NCBI RefSeq assembly: GCF_022341425.1
Contig: NZ_JABFUC010000012.1
Location: 62,001 to 126,000 of the forward strand
Origin: Billgrantia campisalis
GTDB taxonomy: Bacteria > Pseudomonadota > Gammaproteobacteria > Pseudomonadales > Halomonadaceae
Reading direction: 5' to 3'
DNA: 64,000 nt
This document shows, one piece after another, positions 8,069 through 20,485 of the stretch; position 1 is the stretch's first letter; every line of letters begins with the position of its first letter. The translations under genes were made by a program, and so were the position numbers. Below the pieces are notes generated by a model. That model ran no database searches. It saw nothing but the letters and a program-made list of their open reading frames with translations, and was not told the origin of the DNA.

Positions 8069-9091
8069 ATGGTTGTGACACTCTTGGGGAACATCCTCTT
8101 CCTGCTTCTCACCCTGGGCATGGCCTGGGGGGCGGCGGCGCTCTGGTATCGGCTCTTGCTGCCGGCGCCCTGGCGACAGTTGACGCTGGGACTCTGGGGA
8201 CTGGTGGCGGTGGGGCTGGTGGTGCTGGGACTGCAGGGGCAGCGGCTCTCGGCGCTGGGCGGGCAGCTGATACTGCTGGCGGTGCTGCTGGGCTGGTGGT
8301 TTCGGCTGCGCCCCACGCATGATCGCCCCTGGGCCGAGGACGTGCTGTTTCTGGCGACGGGCAGCGTGACAGGCTCGCGGCTGACGCTGGACCATGTTCG
8401 CCGCTTCGAGTGGCGTACCCGGGATGAGGCGCGGGTCCGCTGGGAGGCGCGCCATTACGATCTCGACCGGCTCGATTCGGTGGATATGATCGTCTCCAGC
8501 TGGGGGCGGCCCGCCATTGCCCATGTGATGGTCTCCTTCGGCTTCGGCGGCGAGGACTTCGTGGTCTTCTCGGTGGAGGTGCGCCGACAGAAGGGCGAGC
8601 GATTCTCCGAGATCGGCGGGTTCTTCCGCCAGTATGAGCTCGCCATCGTGGCCGCCGACGAGCGCGACGCGGTGCGGCTGCGCAGCAACGTGCGCGGCGA
8701 GCAGGTCCAGCTGTTTCGCATCGCCATGTCCCGGGCGGCCATGCGCTCGCTGCTGCTCGCCTATGTCGAGGAGGCCAACCGGCTGGCGGAGACGCCGCGC
8801 TTCTACAATACCGTGACCGCCAACTGCACCACCCTGGTCTTTGCCATGGTGCGCGGCATCGGTGTCGGTCTGCCGCATGACTATCGTCTGCTGCTGACCG
8901 GCAAGCTGCCGGACTATGCCTTCGAGATGGGCGGCCTGTGGCCGGGGTATTCGCTCGGCGAGCTGAAGCGTCGCGGGGGCATCGTCGAACAGGCGCTGGC
9001 GGCGGACGACGATCCGGCCTTTTCGCAACGCATACGCCGGGGTGTGCCGGGCTGGGAGCCGATCACGCTCCCGTCCGATGGCCCGACGTAA
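8069..9091 (+). CDS. DUF4105 (Lnb N-terminal periplasmic domain) membrane protein
   Basis: 340 residues. Two hydrophobic spans at about residues 3-25 and 40-75 are followed by a large domain that should face the periplasm. The domain contains the DUF4105 hallmark YNTVTANCTTLVF, whose Cys lies in a papain-like arrangement, with a conserved HYDLD segment (RHYDLDRLDSVD) upstream. In Enterococcus a related fold is part of a lipoprotein N-acyltransferase; the role in Gram-negatives is not established. The gene stands alone, 84 bases after the aminotransferase gene, and is followed by a strong hairpin. Confidence 0.75.
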   Translation: MVVTLLGNILFLLLTLGMAWGAAALWYRLLLPAPWRQLTLGLWGLVAVGLVVLGLQGQRLSALGGQLILLAVLLGWWFRLRPTHDRPWAEDVLFLATGSVTGSRLTLDHVRRFEWRTRDEARVRWEARHYDLDRLDSVDMIVSSWGRPAIAHVMVSFGFGGEDFVVFSVEVRRQKGERFSEIGGFFRQYELAIVAADERDAVRLRSNVRGEQVQLFRIAMSRAAMRSLLLAYVEEANRLAETPRFYNTVTANCTTLVFAMVRGIGVGLPHDYRLLLTGKLPDYAFEMGGLWPGYSLGELKRRGGIVEQALAADDDPAFSQRIRRGVPGWEPITLPSDGPT

Positions 9092-9093
9092 GA

Positions 9094-9119
9094 ACGCCAC
9101 GGGGTATGCCCCGTGGCGT
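9094..9119 (+). terminator. Hairpin after the DUF4105 gene
   Basis: An 11-base-pair perfect stem (ACGCCACGGGG with its complement) and four-base loop begins three bases after the stop codon. No U-run follows, so termination is plausible but not canonical. A second short inverted repeat (TGTCCCC/GGGGACA) lies at 9217-9233. The rest of the 218-base gap before trmJ shows no gene. Confidence 0.5.
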
Positions 9120-9309
9120 AGCGACCTCCCTGGGCATCGTCCCGATGCCGAACACTCCCGGCCAGGCCTCCTGCCTGCGCGCGTCCGTGTCGTGAGGTGC
9201 GACAGTATCCCTTGTCTGTCCCCGTGGGGGACACGGCAGTTATCACACGCCCGGGTGACAAAGCCATAACGGTACGATGACGGGCGAGTGGCAGCGGCCT
9301 GATGACAGA

Positions 9310-10044
9310 TTAGTCGCCGGGTCTGGTGTCTTCCAGTGCGCTGAGCAGGCCGCGCAGCAGCGAGAGCTCCTTGCGGCTTGGCTGGGCGCGGGCGAACAGC
9401 GCCTGAAGCTGGGACTCGGTGCGGGCGTGGGGCTGGGTCAGAAAGCCGCTTGCCTGCATGACCCGGGCGAGATGGGCGTGGAAGTGGTCGAGCTGCTCCC
9501 GGGTGGGCTGGCGCTCCGGGGTCGGTCGCGCAGGGCGGTAGTCGCTCCCCGGGCGCAGCCGCCAGGCCTTGAACACTTCGTAGGCGAGCACCTGCACCGC
9601 CTGGGAGAGGTTGAGAATCCCGTAGTCGGGATTGGCGGGAATGCTGACCTGATGGCTGCAACGGCGGATCTCGTCGTTGGTCAGGCCGAAGCGTTCGCGG
9701 CCGAATACCAGCGCCACCGGGTCCTCGGCGGCATTGCCTACCAGGGTTTGCGCCATGTCGGCCGGCTCGTCGAAATGGGGCAGCGGCAGGCTGCGCAGCC
9801 GGGCGCTGGCCCCCACTACCTGCACGCAGTCGGCCACCGCCTCCTCCAGCGAGCCGACCACCCGGGCATTGGCCACCAGGTCCTCGGCGCCCGCAGCCAG
9901 CCGGCTGGCCTCGGGGTCGGGAAACTGGCGGGGGGTGACCAGCACCAGGTCGGTCAGGCCCATGGTCTTCATGGCCCGCGCCGAGGCGCCGATGTTGCCG
10001 GGGTGGTAGGTCTGGACGAGGACGATGCGAATGTTGGCAAGCAT
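9310..10044 (-). CDS. trmJ: tRNA (cytidine/uridine-2'-O-)-methyltransferase TrmJ
   Basis: 244 residues from the ATG at 10044. It opens MLANIRIVLVQTYHPGNIGA, the classic SPOUT motif 1 of TrmJ, and contains ALVFGRERFGLTNDE and PANPDYGILNLSQAVQVLAYE, which form the trefoil-knot SAM site. A C-terminal extension (about residues 165-244) matches the TrmJ-specific dimer/tRNA-binding tail. It methylates the 2'-hydroxyl of nucleotide 32 in tRNAs in gammaproteobacteria. It is read on the same strand as groL but separated from it by a strong terminator. Confidence 0.9.
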   Translation of the reverse strand: MLANIRIVLVQTYHPGNIGASARAMKTMGLTDLVLVTPRQFPDPEASRLAAGAEDLVANARVVGSLEEAVADCVQVVGASARLRSLPLPHFDEPADMAQTLVGNAAEDPVALVFGRERFGLTNDEIRRCSHQVSIPANPDYGILNLSQAVQVLAYEVFKAWRLRPGSDYRPARPTPERQPTREQLDHFHAHLARVMQASGFLTQPHARTESQLQALFARAQPSRKELSLLRGLLSALEDTRPGD

Positions 10045-10081
10045 GGGATAGGCCGCGGGAATCGAAAACGGCGATGGTACC

Positions 10082-10112
10082 AAAAAACAAGCCCCGCACG
10101 TGGCGGGGCTTG
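10082..10112 (-). terminator. Rho-independent terminator of groES-groEL
   Basis: Read on the minus strand, an 11-bp stem (CAAGCCCCGCC...GCGGGGCTTG) at 10088-10112 is followed by six Ts (10087-10082). It lies about 40 bases beyond the groL stop and separates it from trmJ. Confidence 0.9.
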
Positions 10113-10153
10113 CTCAGTCTTGCCGGCCGGAAAGGCCGTGAGGGTGGGGCTGC

Positions 10154-11803
<1,650 letters not shown>

Positions 11804-11868
11804 TTACTTCCTGTGAGTTCGTGAACGTCGTATGGGGACGGAAAATATGCGTCGTCTCGCGGCGGCGC

Positions 11869-12162
11869 TTAGCCTTCCACCACGGCGAGAATGTCGGATT
11901 CGCTCATGATCAGGACTTCTTCGCCGTCGATCTTCTGTTTCTCGACGCCAAAGCCCTCTTTGAAGATCACGGTGTCGCCGACCTTGACGTCCAGGGGACG
12001 CACGTCGCCGCTGTCGAGAATCCGGCCGTTACCGACAGCGAGCACTTCGCCACGAGTCGGTTTTTCCTGGGCGTTGCCCGGAAGCACGATGCCGCCAGCG
12101 GTTTTCTGCTCTTCTTCAACGCGACGGACGACGACGCGATCGTGCAAGGGACGGATGTTCAT
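11869..12162 (-). CDS. groS: Co-chaperonin GroES (10 kDa)
   Basis: 97 residues, standard length. It starts [19 protein letters not shown], has the mobile loop around [16 protein letters not shown], and contains the typical [18 protein letters not shown]-terminus. It caps the GroEL chamber. AGGAG lies 10 bases upstream of the ATG. Transcription should begin near 12305 from the sigma-32 promoter, leaving a leader of about 140 bases containing two strong hairpins. Confidence 0.98.
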   Translation of the reverse strand: MNIRPLHDRVVVRRVEEEQKTAGGIVLPGNAQEKPTRGEVLAVGNGRILDSGDVRPLDVKVGDTVIFKEGFGVEKQKIDGEEVLIMSESDILAVVEG

Positions 12163-12222
12163 TGCTCACGTTCTCCTGATGGTTTGCTGTGCCATGACGG
12201 GCATGGCGGTTTCATCTTCACC

Positions 12223-12294
12223 CTTCCCGCGAAGGCGGGAAGGCGGAGGCGAAGTCGCCTTCCTTGTCGAAGGTGCCGGACACTGTCCGGCACC
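12223..12294 (-). promoter_or_regulatory. Paired hairpins in the groES leader
   Basis: Two inverted repeats lie in the predicted untranslated leader of groES: CTTCCCGC/GCGGGAAG with a GAAG loop (12223-12242) and a 23-base near-perfect palindrome, GGTGCCGGACA/TGTCCGGCACC (12272-12294). They could stabilise the messenger, sense temperature, or be a dispersed intergenic repeat. No four-U anti-ribosome-site pairing was seen. Confidence 0.45.
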
Positions 12295-12313
12295 GAAGCC
12301 TGTTGCTGAGCGT

Positions 12314-12345
12314 GAAATGGGGCCGGGCTGTTCCCTTTCAAGGGG
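12314..12345 (-). promoter_or_regulatory. Sigma-32 heat-shock promoter of groES-groEL
   Basis: On the minus strand the -35 CCCCTTGAAA (CTTGAAA at 12342-12336) and -10 CCCCATTT (12322-12315) are separated by 13 bases, matching the RpoH consensus CTTGAAA-N(11-16)-CCCCATnT. It lies between fxsA and groS. Confidence 0.88.
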
Positions 12346-12388
12346 AAGGGCAAAAAAATTTTGCCGCTGAGCTCGGGGCGCTCGCACC

Positions 12389-12895
12389 TTAGCGGCGGGT
12401 CTCGTCCCGGCCGATGAAGTCACCTTCCAGGGGCTGCTCCCGGCCGGCGTCATGATGCGGCTGATTGGCGCCAGCGCCGCGTTCGCCGCTGGCCTGCTGC
12501 CAGTCGTCGGCAGGGCCATGGCTGCGGGCGTCGCCCATGCCCTGGACCCGCACGTGAACGCGGGCCAGTAGCCGGGCCAGCCAGCGGCGTGCCCCGGGGA
12601 TCACACAGAGAAAGCCCAGGGTGTCGGAGAGAAAGCCCGGTGCCAGCAGCAGAGCGCCGCCGAAGATCAGCGCGGCCCCGGTCAGCAGCTCGCCGGACGG
12701 CAGCTCCCCCCGGTCCAGGCGCAGTCGGGCGCGGGCCAGGGCGGCGGTGCCTTCACGGCGAATCAGGTAGAGCCCGATGAAGCCGGTGGCGAGTATCAGT
12801 AGCAGGGTGGTCAACAGGCCGATCCGGCTGCCCACCGTGAACAGGATGACGAAATCGAGCAGCGCGAAGAGGGTAAAGAGAAGCAGGAAGGGCAT
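12389..12895 (-). CDS. fxsA: FxsA family membrane protein
   Basis: 168 residues. It starts MPFLLLFTLFALLDFVILF, a hydrophobic N-terminal span, followed by GLLTTLLLILATGFIGLYLIRREG and GELLTGAALIFGGALLLAPGFLSDTLG, the conserved FxsA membrane core. The C-terminal 50 residues are polar and low in complexity. In E. coli fxsA is also next to groES, and overproduction blocks exclusion of phage T7 by F plasmids; its native role is unclear. Its neighbourhood here matches that conserved order. Confidence 0.85.
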   Translation of the reverse strand: MPFLLLFTLFALLDFVILFTVGSRIGLLTTLLLILATGFIGLYLIRREGTAALARARLRLDRGELPSGELLTGAALIFGGALLLAPGFLSDTLGFLCVIPGARRWLARLLARVHVRVQGMGDARSHGPADDWQQASGERGAGANQPHHDAGREQPLEGDFIGRDETRR

Positions 12896-13010
12896 GGTGG
12901 CTCCGGGACAATCGGTTCCGAAGAGGATGGGGGCAGAGGCGGGGAAATCAAGAGGGGGGGCGGGGCTCGCCGGGTCGCAGTCGCGCGATAGGCGAGCCAG
13001 GAGTTAATGC

Positions 13011-13022
13011 TGCAATGCACAA
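13011..13022. promoter_or_regulatory. TGC...GCA element upstream of the SDR gene
   Basis: TGCAATGCACAA differs by one base from TGCAGTGCACAA upstream of the phasin (63752-63763). The core TGCRRTGCA resembles the TGC/GCA-rich sites described for PHA regulators of the PhaR type. It lies about 110 bases before the SDR start. A shared regulator is inferred only. Confidence 0.35.
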
Positions 13023-13129
13023 GAAATGCTAGGCTGTACTCAAGACTAGCGGGATTTCGGCCGAAATAACGCTATGAGCGCCTATCGAAGCCGGCATTCA
13101 AGGGATCTAATAACATCGGGGGAAGTGGA

Positions 13130-13891
13130 ATGAATCTGGACAAGAGCGTGATTGCCATTACCGGCGGGGCCCGCGGCCTCGGTCTCGCCATGGCGCGCCA
13201 CCTGGGAGCGCAGGGCGCCCGGCTGGCCCTGCTGGACGTTGACAGCGGTGCGCTGGATCAGGCCATCTCGACGCTGCACAGCGAAGGGATCGAGGCGCGC
13301 GGCTTCGTGGTCAACGTGGCCGATGAGGCTTCCGTGAAGCAGACATTCGGCGATGTGGCGGCGTCGCTGGGGCCGATCAGCGGCCTGGTCAACAACGCCG
13401 GCATCCTGCGCGACGCGCTGCTGGTCAAGGCCAGGGACGGCAAGGTCGAGAAGACCATGTCGCTTGCACAGTGGCAGCAGGTGATCGACGTCAACCTCAC
13501 CGGGGTCTTCCTGTGTGGACGCGAGGCGGCGGCGCAGATGATCGAGGCGGGCCACCAGGGGGTGATCGTCAATATCTCGAGCATCTCCCGGGCCGGCAAT
13601 ATGGGCCAGAGCAACTACGCCGCCGCCAAGGCCGCCGTGGTGTCGCTGACCACCACCTGGGCGCGAGAACTGGCCCGCTACGGGATTCGCGTGGGGGCCG
13701 TGGCGCCGGGGTTCATCGAGACCGACATGACCGCCTCGATGCGTGAGGATATGCTCGAGAAGCTTACCGCCGGCGTGCCGCTCAAGCGACTCGGGGGACC
13801 CGAGGATATTGCCGCGAGCGTGGCGTTCATCTTCGAGAACCAGTACTTTACCGGCCGCGTGATCGAGTGCGACGGCGGCCTGCGGCTGTAG
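13130..13891 (+). CDS. SDR family oxidoreductase (FabG/PhaB-like)
   Basis: 253 residues, a classical short-chain dehydrogenase. It has the cofactor motif TGGARGLG at about residues 12-19, the NNAG motif (LVNNAGIL), the catalytic Ser in [10 protein letters not shown], and the YAAAK catalytic Tyr-Lys. The PGFIETDMT segment after the active site is typical of FabG-type ketoacyl reductases. It probably reduces a 3-oxoacyl thioester with NAD(P)H, but could be another alcohol dehydrogenase. GGGGAAGTGG precedes the ATG. It is monocistronic, with a palindrome downstream. A motif shared with the phasin promoter hints at a link to PHA metabolism. Confidence 0.8.
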   Translation: MNLDKSVIAITGGARGLGLAMARHLGAQGARLALLDVDSGALDQAISTLHSEGIEARGFVVNVADEASVKQTFGDVAASLGPISGLVNNAGILRDALLVKARDGKVEKTMSLAQWQQVIDVNLTGVFLCGREAAAQMIEAGHQGVIVNISSISRAGNMGQSNYAAAKAAVVSLTTTWARELARYGIRVGAVAPGFIETDMTASMREDMLEKLTAGVPLKRLGGPEDIAASVAFIFENQYFTGRVIECDGGLRL

Positions 13892-13949
13892 CGCTAGCCT
13901 TTCACTGTCGTGAGTCACTTGCGGTTGTCCTGCCTCGTCTGTGACGCGG

Positions 13950-13990
13950 AGCCGATGCCCCCGCCATCCTGGCCGGCGGGGGCATCGGCT
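13950..13990. terminator. Inverted repeat between convergent SDR and comEA-like genes
   Basis: A perfect 16-bp inverted repeat (AGCCGATGCCCCCGCC at 13950-13965, complement at 13975-13990) with a nine-base loop lies between two converging genes. It probably terminates both, although no long T-run flanks it. Confidence 0.6.
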
Positions 13991-14019
13991 GAATCGCCCA
14001 TCTGATGCCGGGCGTGGTG

Positions 14020-14298
14020 TCAGAACTCCACCTGGTCGCGCAGGCCATCCACGGTGGCGGAACCGATGCCGCTGACGCGGATCAGGTCATCGGCGCTTTC
14101 GAAGCCACCGTTGGCATCGCGCTCCGCGATGATCGCCTCGGCCCGGGTCGGCCCGATGCCCGGCAGCTCCGCCAGCAGCTCGGCATCGGCGGTATTGACG
14201 TTGATCGGTGCCAGCTCCTCGGCCAGGGCCAGCGGCGAAAGGGCCAGCAGCAAGCCCAGGATCATGCCCAGTGACGCACCCTTGAAGGTTCCTTTCAT
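14020..14298 (-). CDS. ComEA-family helix-hairpin-helix protein
   Basis: 92 residues from the ATG at 14298, which has GGAG upstream. A signal peptide (about residues 1-27, ending LALA) precedes a mature domain with two helix-hairpin-helix motifs: INVNTADAELLAELPGIGPTRAEAI and LIRVSGIGSATVDGL. This is the ComEA DNA-binding module, which in competent bacteria binds incoming double-stranded DNA in the periplasm. Short stand-alone forms are common in gammaproteobacteria, and a role in natural transformation is likely but not proven. Confidence 0.85.
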   Translation of the reverse strand: MKGTFKGASLGMILGLLLALSPLALAEELAPINVNTADAELLAELPGIGPTRAEAIIAERDANGGFESADDLIRVSGIGSATVDGLRDQVEF

Positions 14299-14502
14299 GT
14301 CGGTTCTCCATGTTGTCGGCAAGGCGACACCGCCCGGGTGTCCTCTTCCAGGCTAGTTGGCGCTAGGGTTCGGCGTCGTCGCCGGATGGCGATGGATTAT
14401 GTAAGAAAATGTCGATTCAGCCCGCAGGCTCCATCCTCGATGGGCGCCGTTAACGTCGGGCGACTGCTGCCATCGCCCATCGCGTTCCATCACCGCGACA
14501 CG

Positions 14503-14540
14503 AAAAGGCCGCATCACCGGTAGCGCGGTAATGCGGCCTT
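14503..14540 (-). terminator. Terminator downstream of phhB
   Basis: On the minus strand, AAGGCCGCAT...ATGCGGCCTT forms a 10-bp stem (14505-14514 with 14531-14540), followed by TTCG after an extended TTTT. It lies 33 bases after the phhB stop. The rest of the gap 14323-14502 shows no convincing gene. Confidence 0.75.
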
Positions 14541-14572
14541 AGAGTGCGGCGAGCTTCGCTGGGCGGGTTGCC

Positions 14573-14911
14573 TCAGGCGGCGGCCTTGTCCGTGCGGGCG
14601 GCCAGGATAAAGTCGTTCTTGTGCAGGCCCTTCATCTCGTGGGACCACCAGGTCACGGTCACCTTGCCCCACTCGGTGAGCAGGGCGGGGTGGTGCCCCA
14701 CCTCTTCGGCGATCTCGCCGACTCGGTTGGTGAAATCCAGCGCCTGCTTGAAGTTGCGGAACTTGAAGACGCGCTCCAGCTGCTTGACCCCGTCGCGCTC
14801 GACGATCTGCCAGTCGGGGATCTCCTGGCGATAGGCCTCGATCTCCTCGTCGGTCACGTGGGGGGCGTCCCAGCTGCAGGCCTCGCACTGCTGATCGGAA
14901 AGCTGGCTCAT
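14573..14911 (-). CDS. phhB: Pterin-4a-carbinolamine dehydratase
   Basis: 112 residues, usual size. It contains [45 protein letters not shown], split here across the conserved pterin-binding histidine pair GHHP and the TWWSHE motif. It dehydrates 4a-hydroxytetrahydropterin to regenerate the pterin cofactor used by phenylalanine hydroxylase. It lies 53 bases downstream of phhA on the same strand, so the two are co-transcribed. Confidence 0.95.
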   Translation of the reverse strand: MSQLSDQQCEACSWDAPHVTDEEIEAYRQEIPDWQIVERDGVKQLERVFKFRNFKQALDFTNRVGEIAEEVGHHPALLTEWGKVTVTWWSHEMKGLHKNDFILAARTDKAAA

Positions 14912-14964
14912 GATGGCTCCTTGTCGTCGTGGGGAACGGATCGTGGAATTAAGATGCTTAGCGC

Positions 14965-15801
14965 TCAGGCACCGGCCTGAGCGCGTTTCGGGGCAGGCTC
15001 GAAGCGGGGCTCGTGGAGCCCCAGCGCCATGGCCTGGTGAACCATGCCCATGATGTCCTGCCCTGCAAGGTCGTGCAGGGTCGAGAGGTCGTCAAGTACG
15101 TAATAGAGTGGCTGCAGGATGTCGATGCGGTAGGGGGTGCGCAGCGCCTCGAGCGGCTCGAAGGGGAGGTGCTCGGGTGCGTCGGACAGGGCGTGCAGGG
15201 TCTCCTTGGGTGAGGAGATGATGCCGCCGCCGTAGATGCGCCGCCCCGCCGGGGTATCCACCAGGCCGAACTCCACGGTCAGCCAGTAGAGGCGTGCCAG
15301 GTAGGCGCGCTCCTTGGGCGTGGCGTCCAGCCCCAGCCGCCCGTAGGTGGCGGTGAACTCGGCGAAGGCCGGGTTGGTGAGCATGGGGCAGTGGCCGAAG
15401 ATCTCGTGGAAGATATCCGGCTCCTTGAGGTAGTCCAGCTCCTCCGGGGTGCGGATGAAGGTGGCGACCGGAAAGCGCCGGCTGGCGAGCAGGGCGAAGA
15501 AGGTGTCGAAGGGAATCAGCGCCGGTACCTGGGCGGTCTGCCAGCCCGTCGTGGCCTTGAGTACCCGGTCGATGTCGGCGAGCTGGGGCACTCGGTCATG
15601 GGGCAGTGCCAGGCGCTCCAGCCCGTCCAGGTACTCCTGGCAGACACGCCCTTCGATCACGCCCAACTGGCGCTGCATCAGCGTCTGCCAGGTGGCGTTG
15701 TCCTCATCCGGCCAGGCGATATGGCCCCGCTCGTCGGGTAGGCGGGCGCGATAGCCGGTCTTGCTGGCGACGTCGCTTAGCTGCGGGTTCGGTGTCGTCA
15801 T
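14965..15801 (-). CDS. phhA: Phenylalanine-4-hydroxylase
   Basis: 278 residues, the normal length for the single-domain bacterial enzyme. The iron ligands are visible as His132 and His137 in [10 protein letters not shown], and Glu177 in YWLTVEFGL. It converts L-phenylalanine to L-tyrosine with O2 and tetrahydropterin. The ATG at 15801 follows GGGAG by five bases; a GTG two codons earlier is less well placed. It is transcribed divergently from phhR across an intergenic region with three PhhR-like palindromes, and upstream of phhB, which recycles the cofactor. Confidence 0.96.
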   Translation of the reverse strand: MTTPNPQLSDVASKTGYRARLPDERGHIAWPDEDNATWQTLMQRQLGVIEGRVCQEYLDGLERLALPHDRVPQLADIDRVLKATTGWQTAQVPALIPFDTFFALLASRRFPVATFIRTPEELDYLKEPDIFHEIFGHCPMLTNPAFAEFTATYGRLGLDATPKERAYLARLYWLTVEFGLVDTPAGRRIYGGGIISSPKETLHALSDAPEHLPFEPLEALRTPYRIDILQPLYYVLDDLSTLHDLAGQDIMGMVHQAMALGLHEPRFEPAPKRAQAGA

Positions 15802-15912
15802 GGTCACTCCCGTGGCGATTGTGCGTTGTTATGGCCTGCCTCGAGTCTAGGGGCGACGCTGGCCCCGGTGGGGGAGTGTTAAGGCGTGCGGGCAGCCCAA
15901 GCGGCCGGCAAG

Positions 15913-15932
15913 CTGTCATGTTTTATTGACAG
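15913..15932. promoter_or_regulatory. PhhR/TyrR-like box 1 (phhA-phhR intergenic)
   Basis: CTGTCA-N8-TGACAG, a perfect palindrome with the TGT-N12-ACA spacing of TyrR boxes, although the consensus AAA/TTT positions are CA/TG here. It lies 112 bases upstream of the phhA start. Confidence 0.7.
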
Positions 15933-15995
15933 TCGCGGGGGGGCGGTCGGTCAGGGGGCAGCAGATGCGGCATGGCGCGAATTGTCTCGGCCTTG

Positions 15996-16015
15996 CTGTC
16001 ACGTTATCTTGACAG
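15996..16015. promoter_or_regulatory. PhhR/TyrR-like box 2 (phhA-phhR intergenic)
   Basis: A second CTGTCA-N8-TGACAG palindrome, centred 83 bases (about eight helical turns) from box 1 and 105 bases before the phhR start. Confidence 0.7.
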
Positions 16016-16019
16016 AAGA

Positions 16020-16035
16020 GTCACGCTGGATTGAC
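16020..16035. promoter_or_regulatory. PhhR/TyrR-like box 3 (weak)
   Basis: GTCA-N8-TGAC, a shorter match with the same inner spacing, centred 22 bases (two helical turns) from box 2. This strong-plus-weak pairing is typical of TyrR-controlled promoters. Confidence 0.5.
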
Positions 16036-16119
16036 GCACTTTTCGGCGTCGCCGGCGTGCCGTTGGTCTGAGCCTGACAAACAGTGAGCCCATAAAGCGC
16101 ACCCATAAAGAGAGCCCCC

Positions 16120-17679
16120 ATGAGACTGAGGTTTCACTGCCAGAACCGCATCGGCATCCTGCGCGATATCGTGTCCCACTTCGTCGACTACGGCCTCAAC
16201 GTGGCCCGTGGGGAGGTGGGGGGGGAGCACGGCAACGCCATCTACCTGCACGTGCCCAACCTGCTCAATGCCCAGCTGGTGACCCTCAAGCCGGAGCTCG
16301 AGGCGGTCCCCGGGGTGTTCGGGGTGCGCCGGGTCACGCTGATGCCCAGCGAGCGGCGCCATCTTGAGCTCGATGCGCTGCTCTCGTCACTCTCCGACCC
16401 GGTGATGTCGATCGACATGGAGGGGCACGTGGTGGCCGCCAACCGGGCGGCGGGGCAGCTGCTCGGGGTGCGCATCGACGAGGTGCCCGGCCTGTCGCTG
16501 GACCGCTGCCTGCCCGACGTCGACCTGCCGGCGCTGGTGCGTCGCAACAATGCGCGGGTCAATGGCCTGCGCATCAAGCTGCGCGACGCCGTCTTCCTGG
16601 CCGATATCGCTCCGCTGCACCGCGAGCATCATGACGACGTGGCTTCGCTGGCGGGGGCGGTGGTGACCCTGCACAGCGTCGATCGTATCGGCGAGCGTAT
16701 CTACCACGTCCAGCGCCAGGAGCTGCGCGGCTTCGAAGCGATCTTCCAGACCAGCCCCCGCCTGGCGGCGCTGATTCGCGAGGCGCGGCGAATGGCGCCG
16801 CTGGATGCGCCACTGTTGATCCACGGCGAGACCGGCACCGGCAAGGAGCTGCTGGCGCGGGCCTGCCACCTGGCCAGCGACCGCGGCCAGGCGCCGTTCA
16901 TGGCGCTCAACTGTGCCGGCCTGCCGGAGTCCATGGCCGAGACCGAACTCTTCGGCTATGCCCCGGGCGCCTTCGAGGGGGCCCGACCCGAGGGCAAACT
17001 GGGCCTGCTCGAGCTCACCGCCGGGGGCACCATCTTCCTCGACGAAGTGGGCGAGATGAGCCCGCGGCTGCAGGTCAAGCTGCTGCGCTTCCTGCAGGAC
17101 GGCGGCTTTCGCCGGGTGGGCAGCGACGAGGAGACCTACCTGGATGTGCGGGTGATCTGCGCCACCCAGCAGGACCTGCCGGGGCTGTGTGCCGAGGGGC
17201 AGTTCCGTCAGGACCTCTATCACCGGCTCAACGTGCTCTCCCTGGAAGTGCCGCCGCTGCGCGACTGTCTGGACGGCATCGAGGCGCTGGCCGCCCACTT
17301 CATCGACCGTGCCGCCCGCCAGATCGGCTGCGTGATGCCGGGATTGTCCCCCGCTGCCCTGGCGCGTCTCACTGCCTATCACTGGCCGGGCAACGTGCGT
17401 CAGCTGGAGAACGTGCTGTTCCAGGCGGTCTCGCTGTGCGAGGGCGGCGTCATCGAGCCGCGTCACCTGCGGCTACCCGATGTCGGGGCGTCACCGGGGC
17501 TGGCGGGCGTCGAGATGGACGGCACCCTCGCCGAGATCCTCGGCGAGGTGGAGCGGCGCGTGCTGACCGCCCTCTATCCTCAGCACCCTTCGAGCCGCCA
17601 GCTGGCCAAGCGCCTGGGGGTATCCCACACCACCATCGCCAACAAGCTCAAGCGCCACGGCATCGGCGGTGAGGAGCCG

Positions 17680-17688
<9 letters not shown>
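16120..17688 (+). CDS. phhR: TyrR/PhhR-type aromatic amino acid regulator
   Basis: 522 residues. An N-terminal ACT domain ([18 protein letters not shown], residues 1-70) is followed by a PAS domain (about 80-190), a sigma-54-type AAA+ domain with Walker A GETGTGKE and Walker [14 protein letters not shown], and a C-terminal helix-turn-helix ([21 protein letters not shown]). This is the TyrR/PhhR order. The sigma-54-contact loop reads GAFEGA instead of GAFTGA, so it may not activate sigma-54 RNA polymerase in the usual way. It probably senses aromatic amino acids and controls the divergent phhA-phhB, itself, and hppD. It overlaps the convergent recQ-like gene by nine bases. Confidence 0.93.
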
Positions 17689-19677
<1,989 letters not shown>

Positions 19678-19798
19678 GCCGAGGCTCCTGAATCCGTCCA
19701 TGGGAGACTCAGGGTACACCGCCTGCCGGTGCGGTTCATCGTGTCACCGGCGACTGGGCGAGCTGGACTACACTCAAGGCAGGACAGGAGGGCTCCTC

Positions 19799-20446
19799 AT
19801 GGCCGCACCCCCCATCGCCATCGAGCTGCAGACCGCCGGGGTCGCCCTGGAGGGTGACCTGATCGTTCCCGATGGTGCCGCCGGTATCGTGCTCTTCGCC
19901 CACGGCAGCGGCAGCAGCCGCTTCAGTTCCCGCAACCGTCAGGTGGCGCGCTACCTCAGCGAACAGGGGTTGGCGACACTGCTGTTCGACCTCTTGACCG
20001 CCGAGGAGAATGTCATCGACGAGCGTACCCGTGCCCTGCGCTTCGATATTCCGTTGATCGCTGAGCGCCTGACGGGGGCGGTGGATTGGGTGGCCACGGC
20101 ACCGGCCACCCGGGGACTGAGTCTCGGCCTGTTCGGCGCCAGTACCGGGGCAGCGGCGGCATTGATCACCGCCGCCGAGCGGCCGGGGCGGGTGCAGGCG
20201 GTGGTCTCGCGGGGCGGGCGTTCGGATCTGGCCGGCGACCATTTGCCGGCCGTCAAGGCGCCGACGCTGCTGCTGGTCGGCGGCCGCGATGGCCCGGTGA
20301 TCGAGCTCAACGAGCAGGCCAAAGCGCGCATGAAGGCGCCCTGTGAGCTGGTCATCGTGCCCGGCGCCGGCCACCTCTTCGAGGAGCCCGGCAAGCTGGA
20401 AATCGTGCAGGAGCAGGCGGCGCGCTGGTTTCTCGACCACCTATGA
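19799..20446 (+). CDS. Alpha/beta hydrolase (dienelactone hydrolase family)
   Basis: 215 residues from the ATG at 19799, which follows AGGAGG. Alpha/beta hydrolase features: an oxyanion-region HGSGSSRFSSRN, a nucleophile elbow GASTG (residues about 116-120), a late Asp in GGRDGP, and the catalytic His in PGAGHLFEEPG. The dienelactone hydrolase-like group includes esterases of unknown substrate that often sit next to phosphoribosyltransferases. It is divergent from the recQ-like gene and 39 bases upstream of a small thiamine-binding-type protein. Confidence 0.83.
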   Translation: MAAPPIAIELQTAGVALEGDLIVPDGAAGIVLFAHGSGSSRFSSRNRQVARYLSEQGLATLLFDLLTAEENVIDERTRALRFDIPLIAERLTGAVDWVATAPATRGLSLGLFGASTGAAAALITAAERPGRVQAVVSRGGRSDLAGDHLPAVKAPTLLLVGGRDGPVIELNEQAKARMKAPCELVIVPGAGHLFEEPGKLEIVQEQAARWFLDHL

Positions 20447-20485
20447 TAGTCTCCCATGCTCCCTCGTCTCTAAGGAGAGTCCCTC

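Noticed and set aside
8048..10099. A 683-codon minus-strand frame spanning the DUF4105 gene and trmJ
   Set aside because: It runs antisense to one real gene and out of frame through another; composition is that of a shadow frame.
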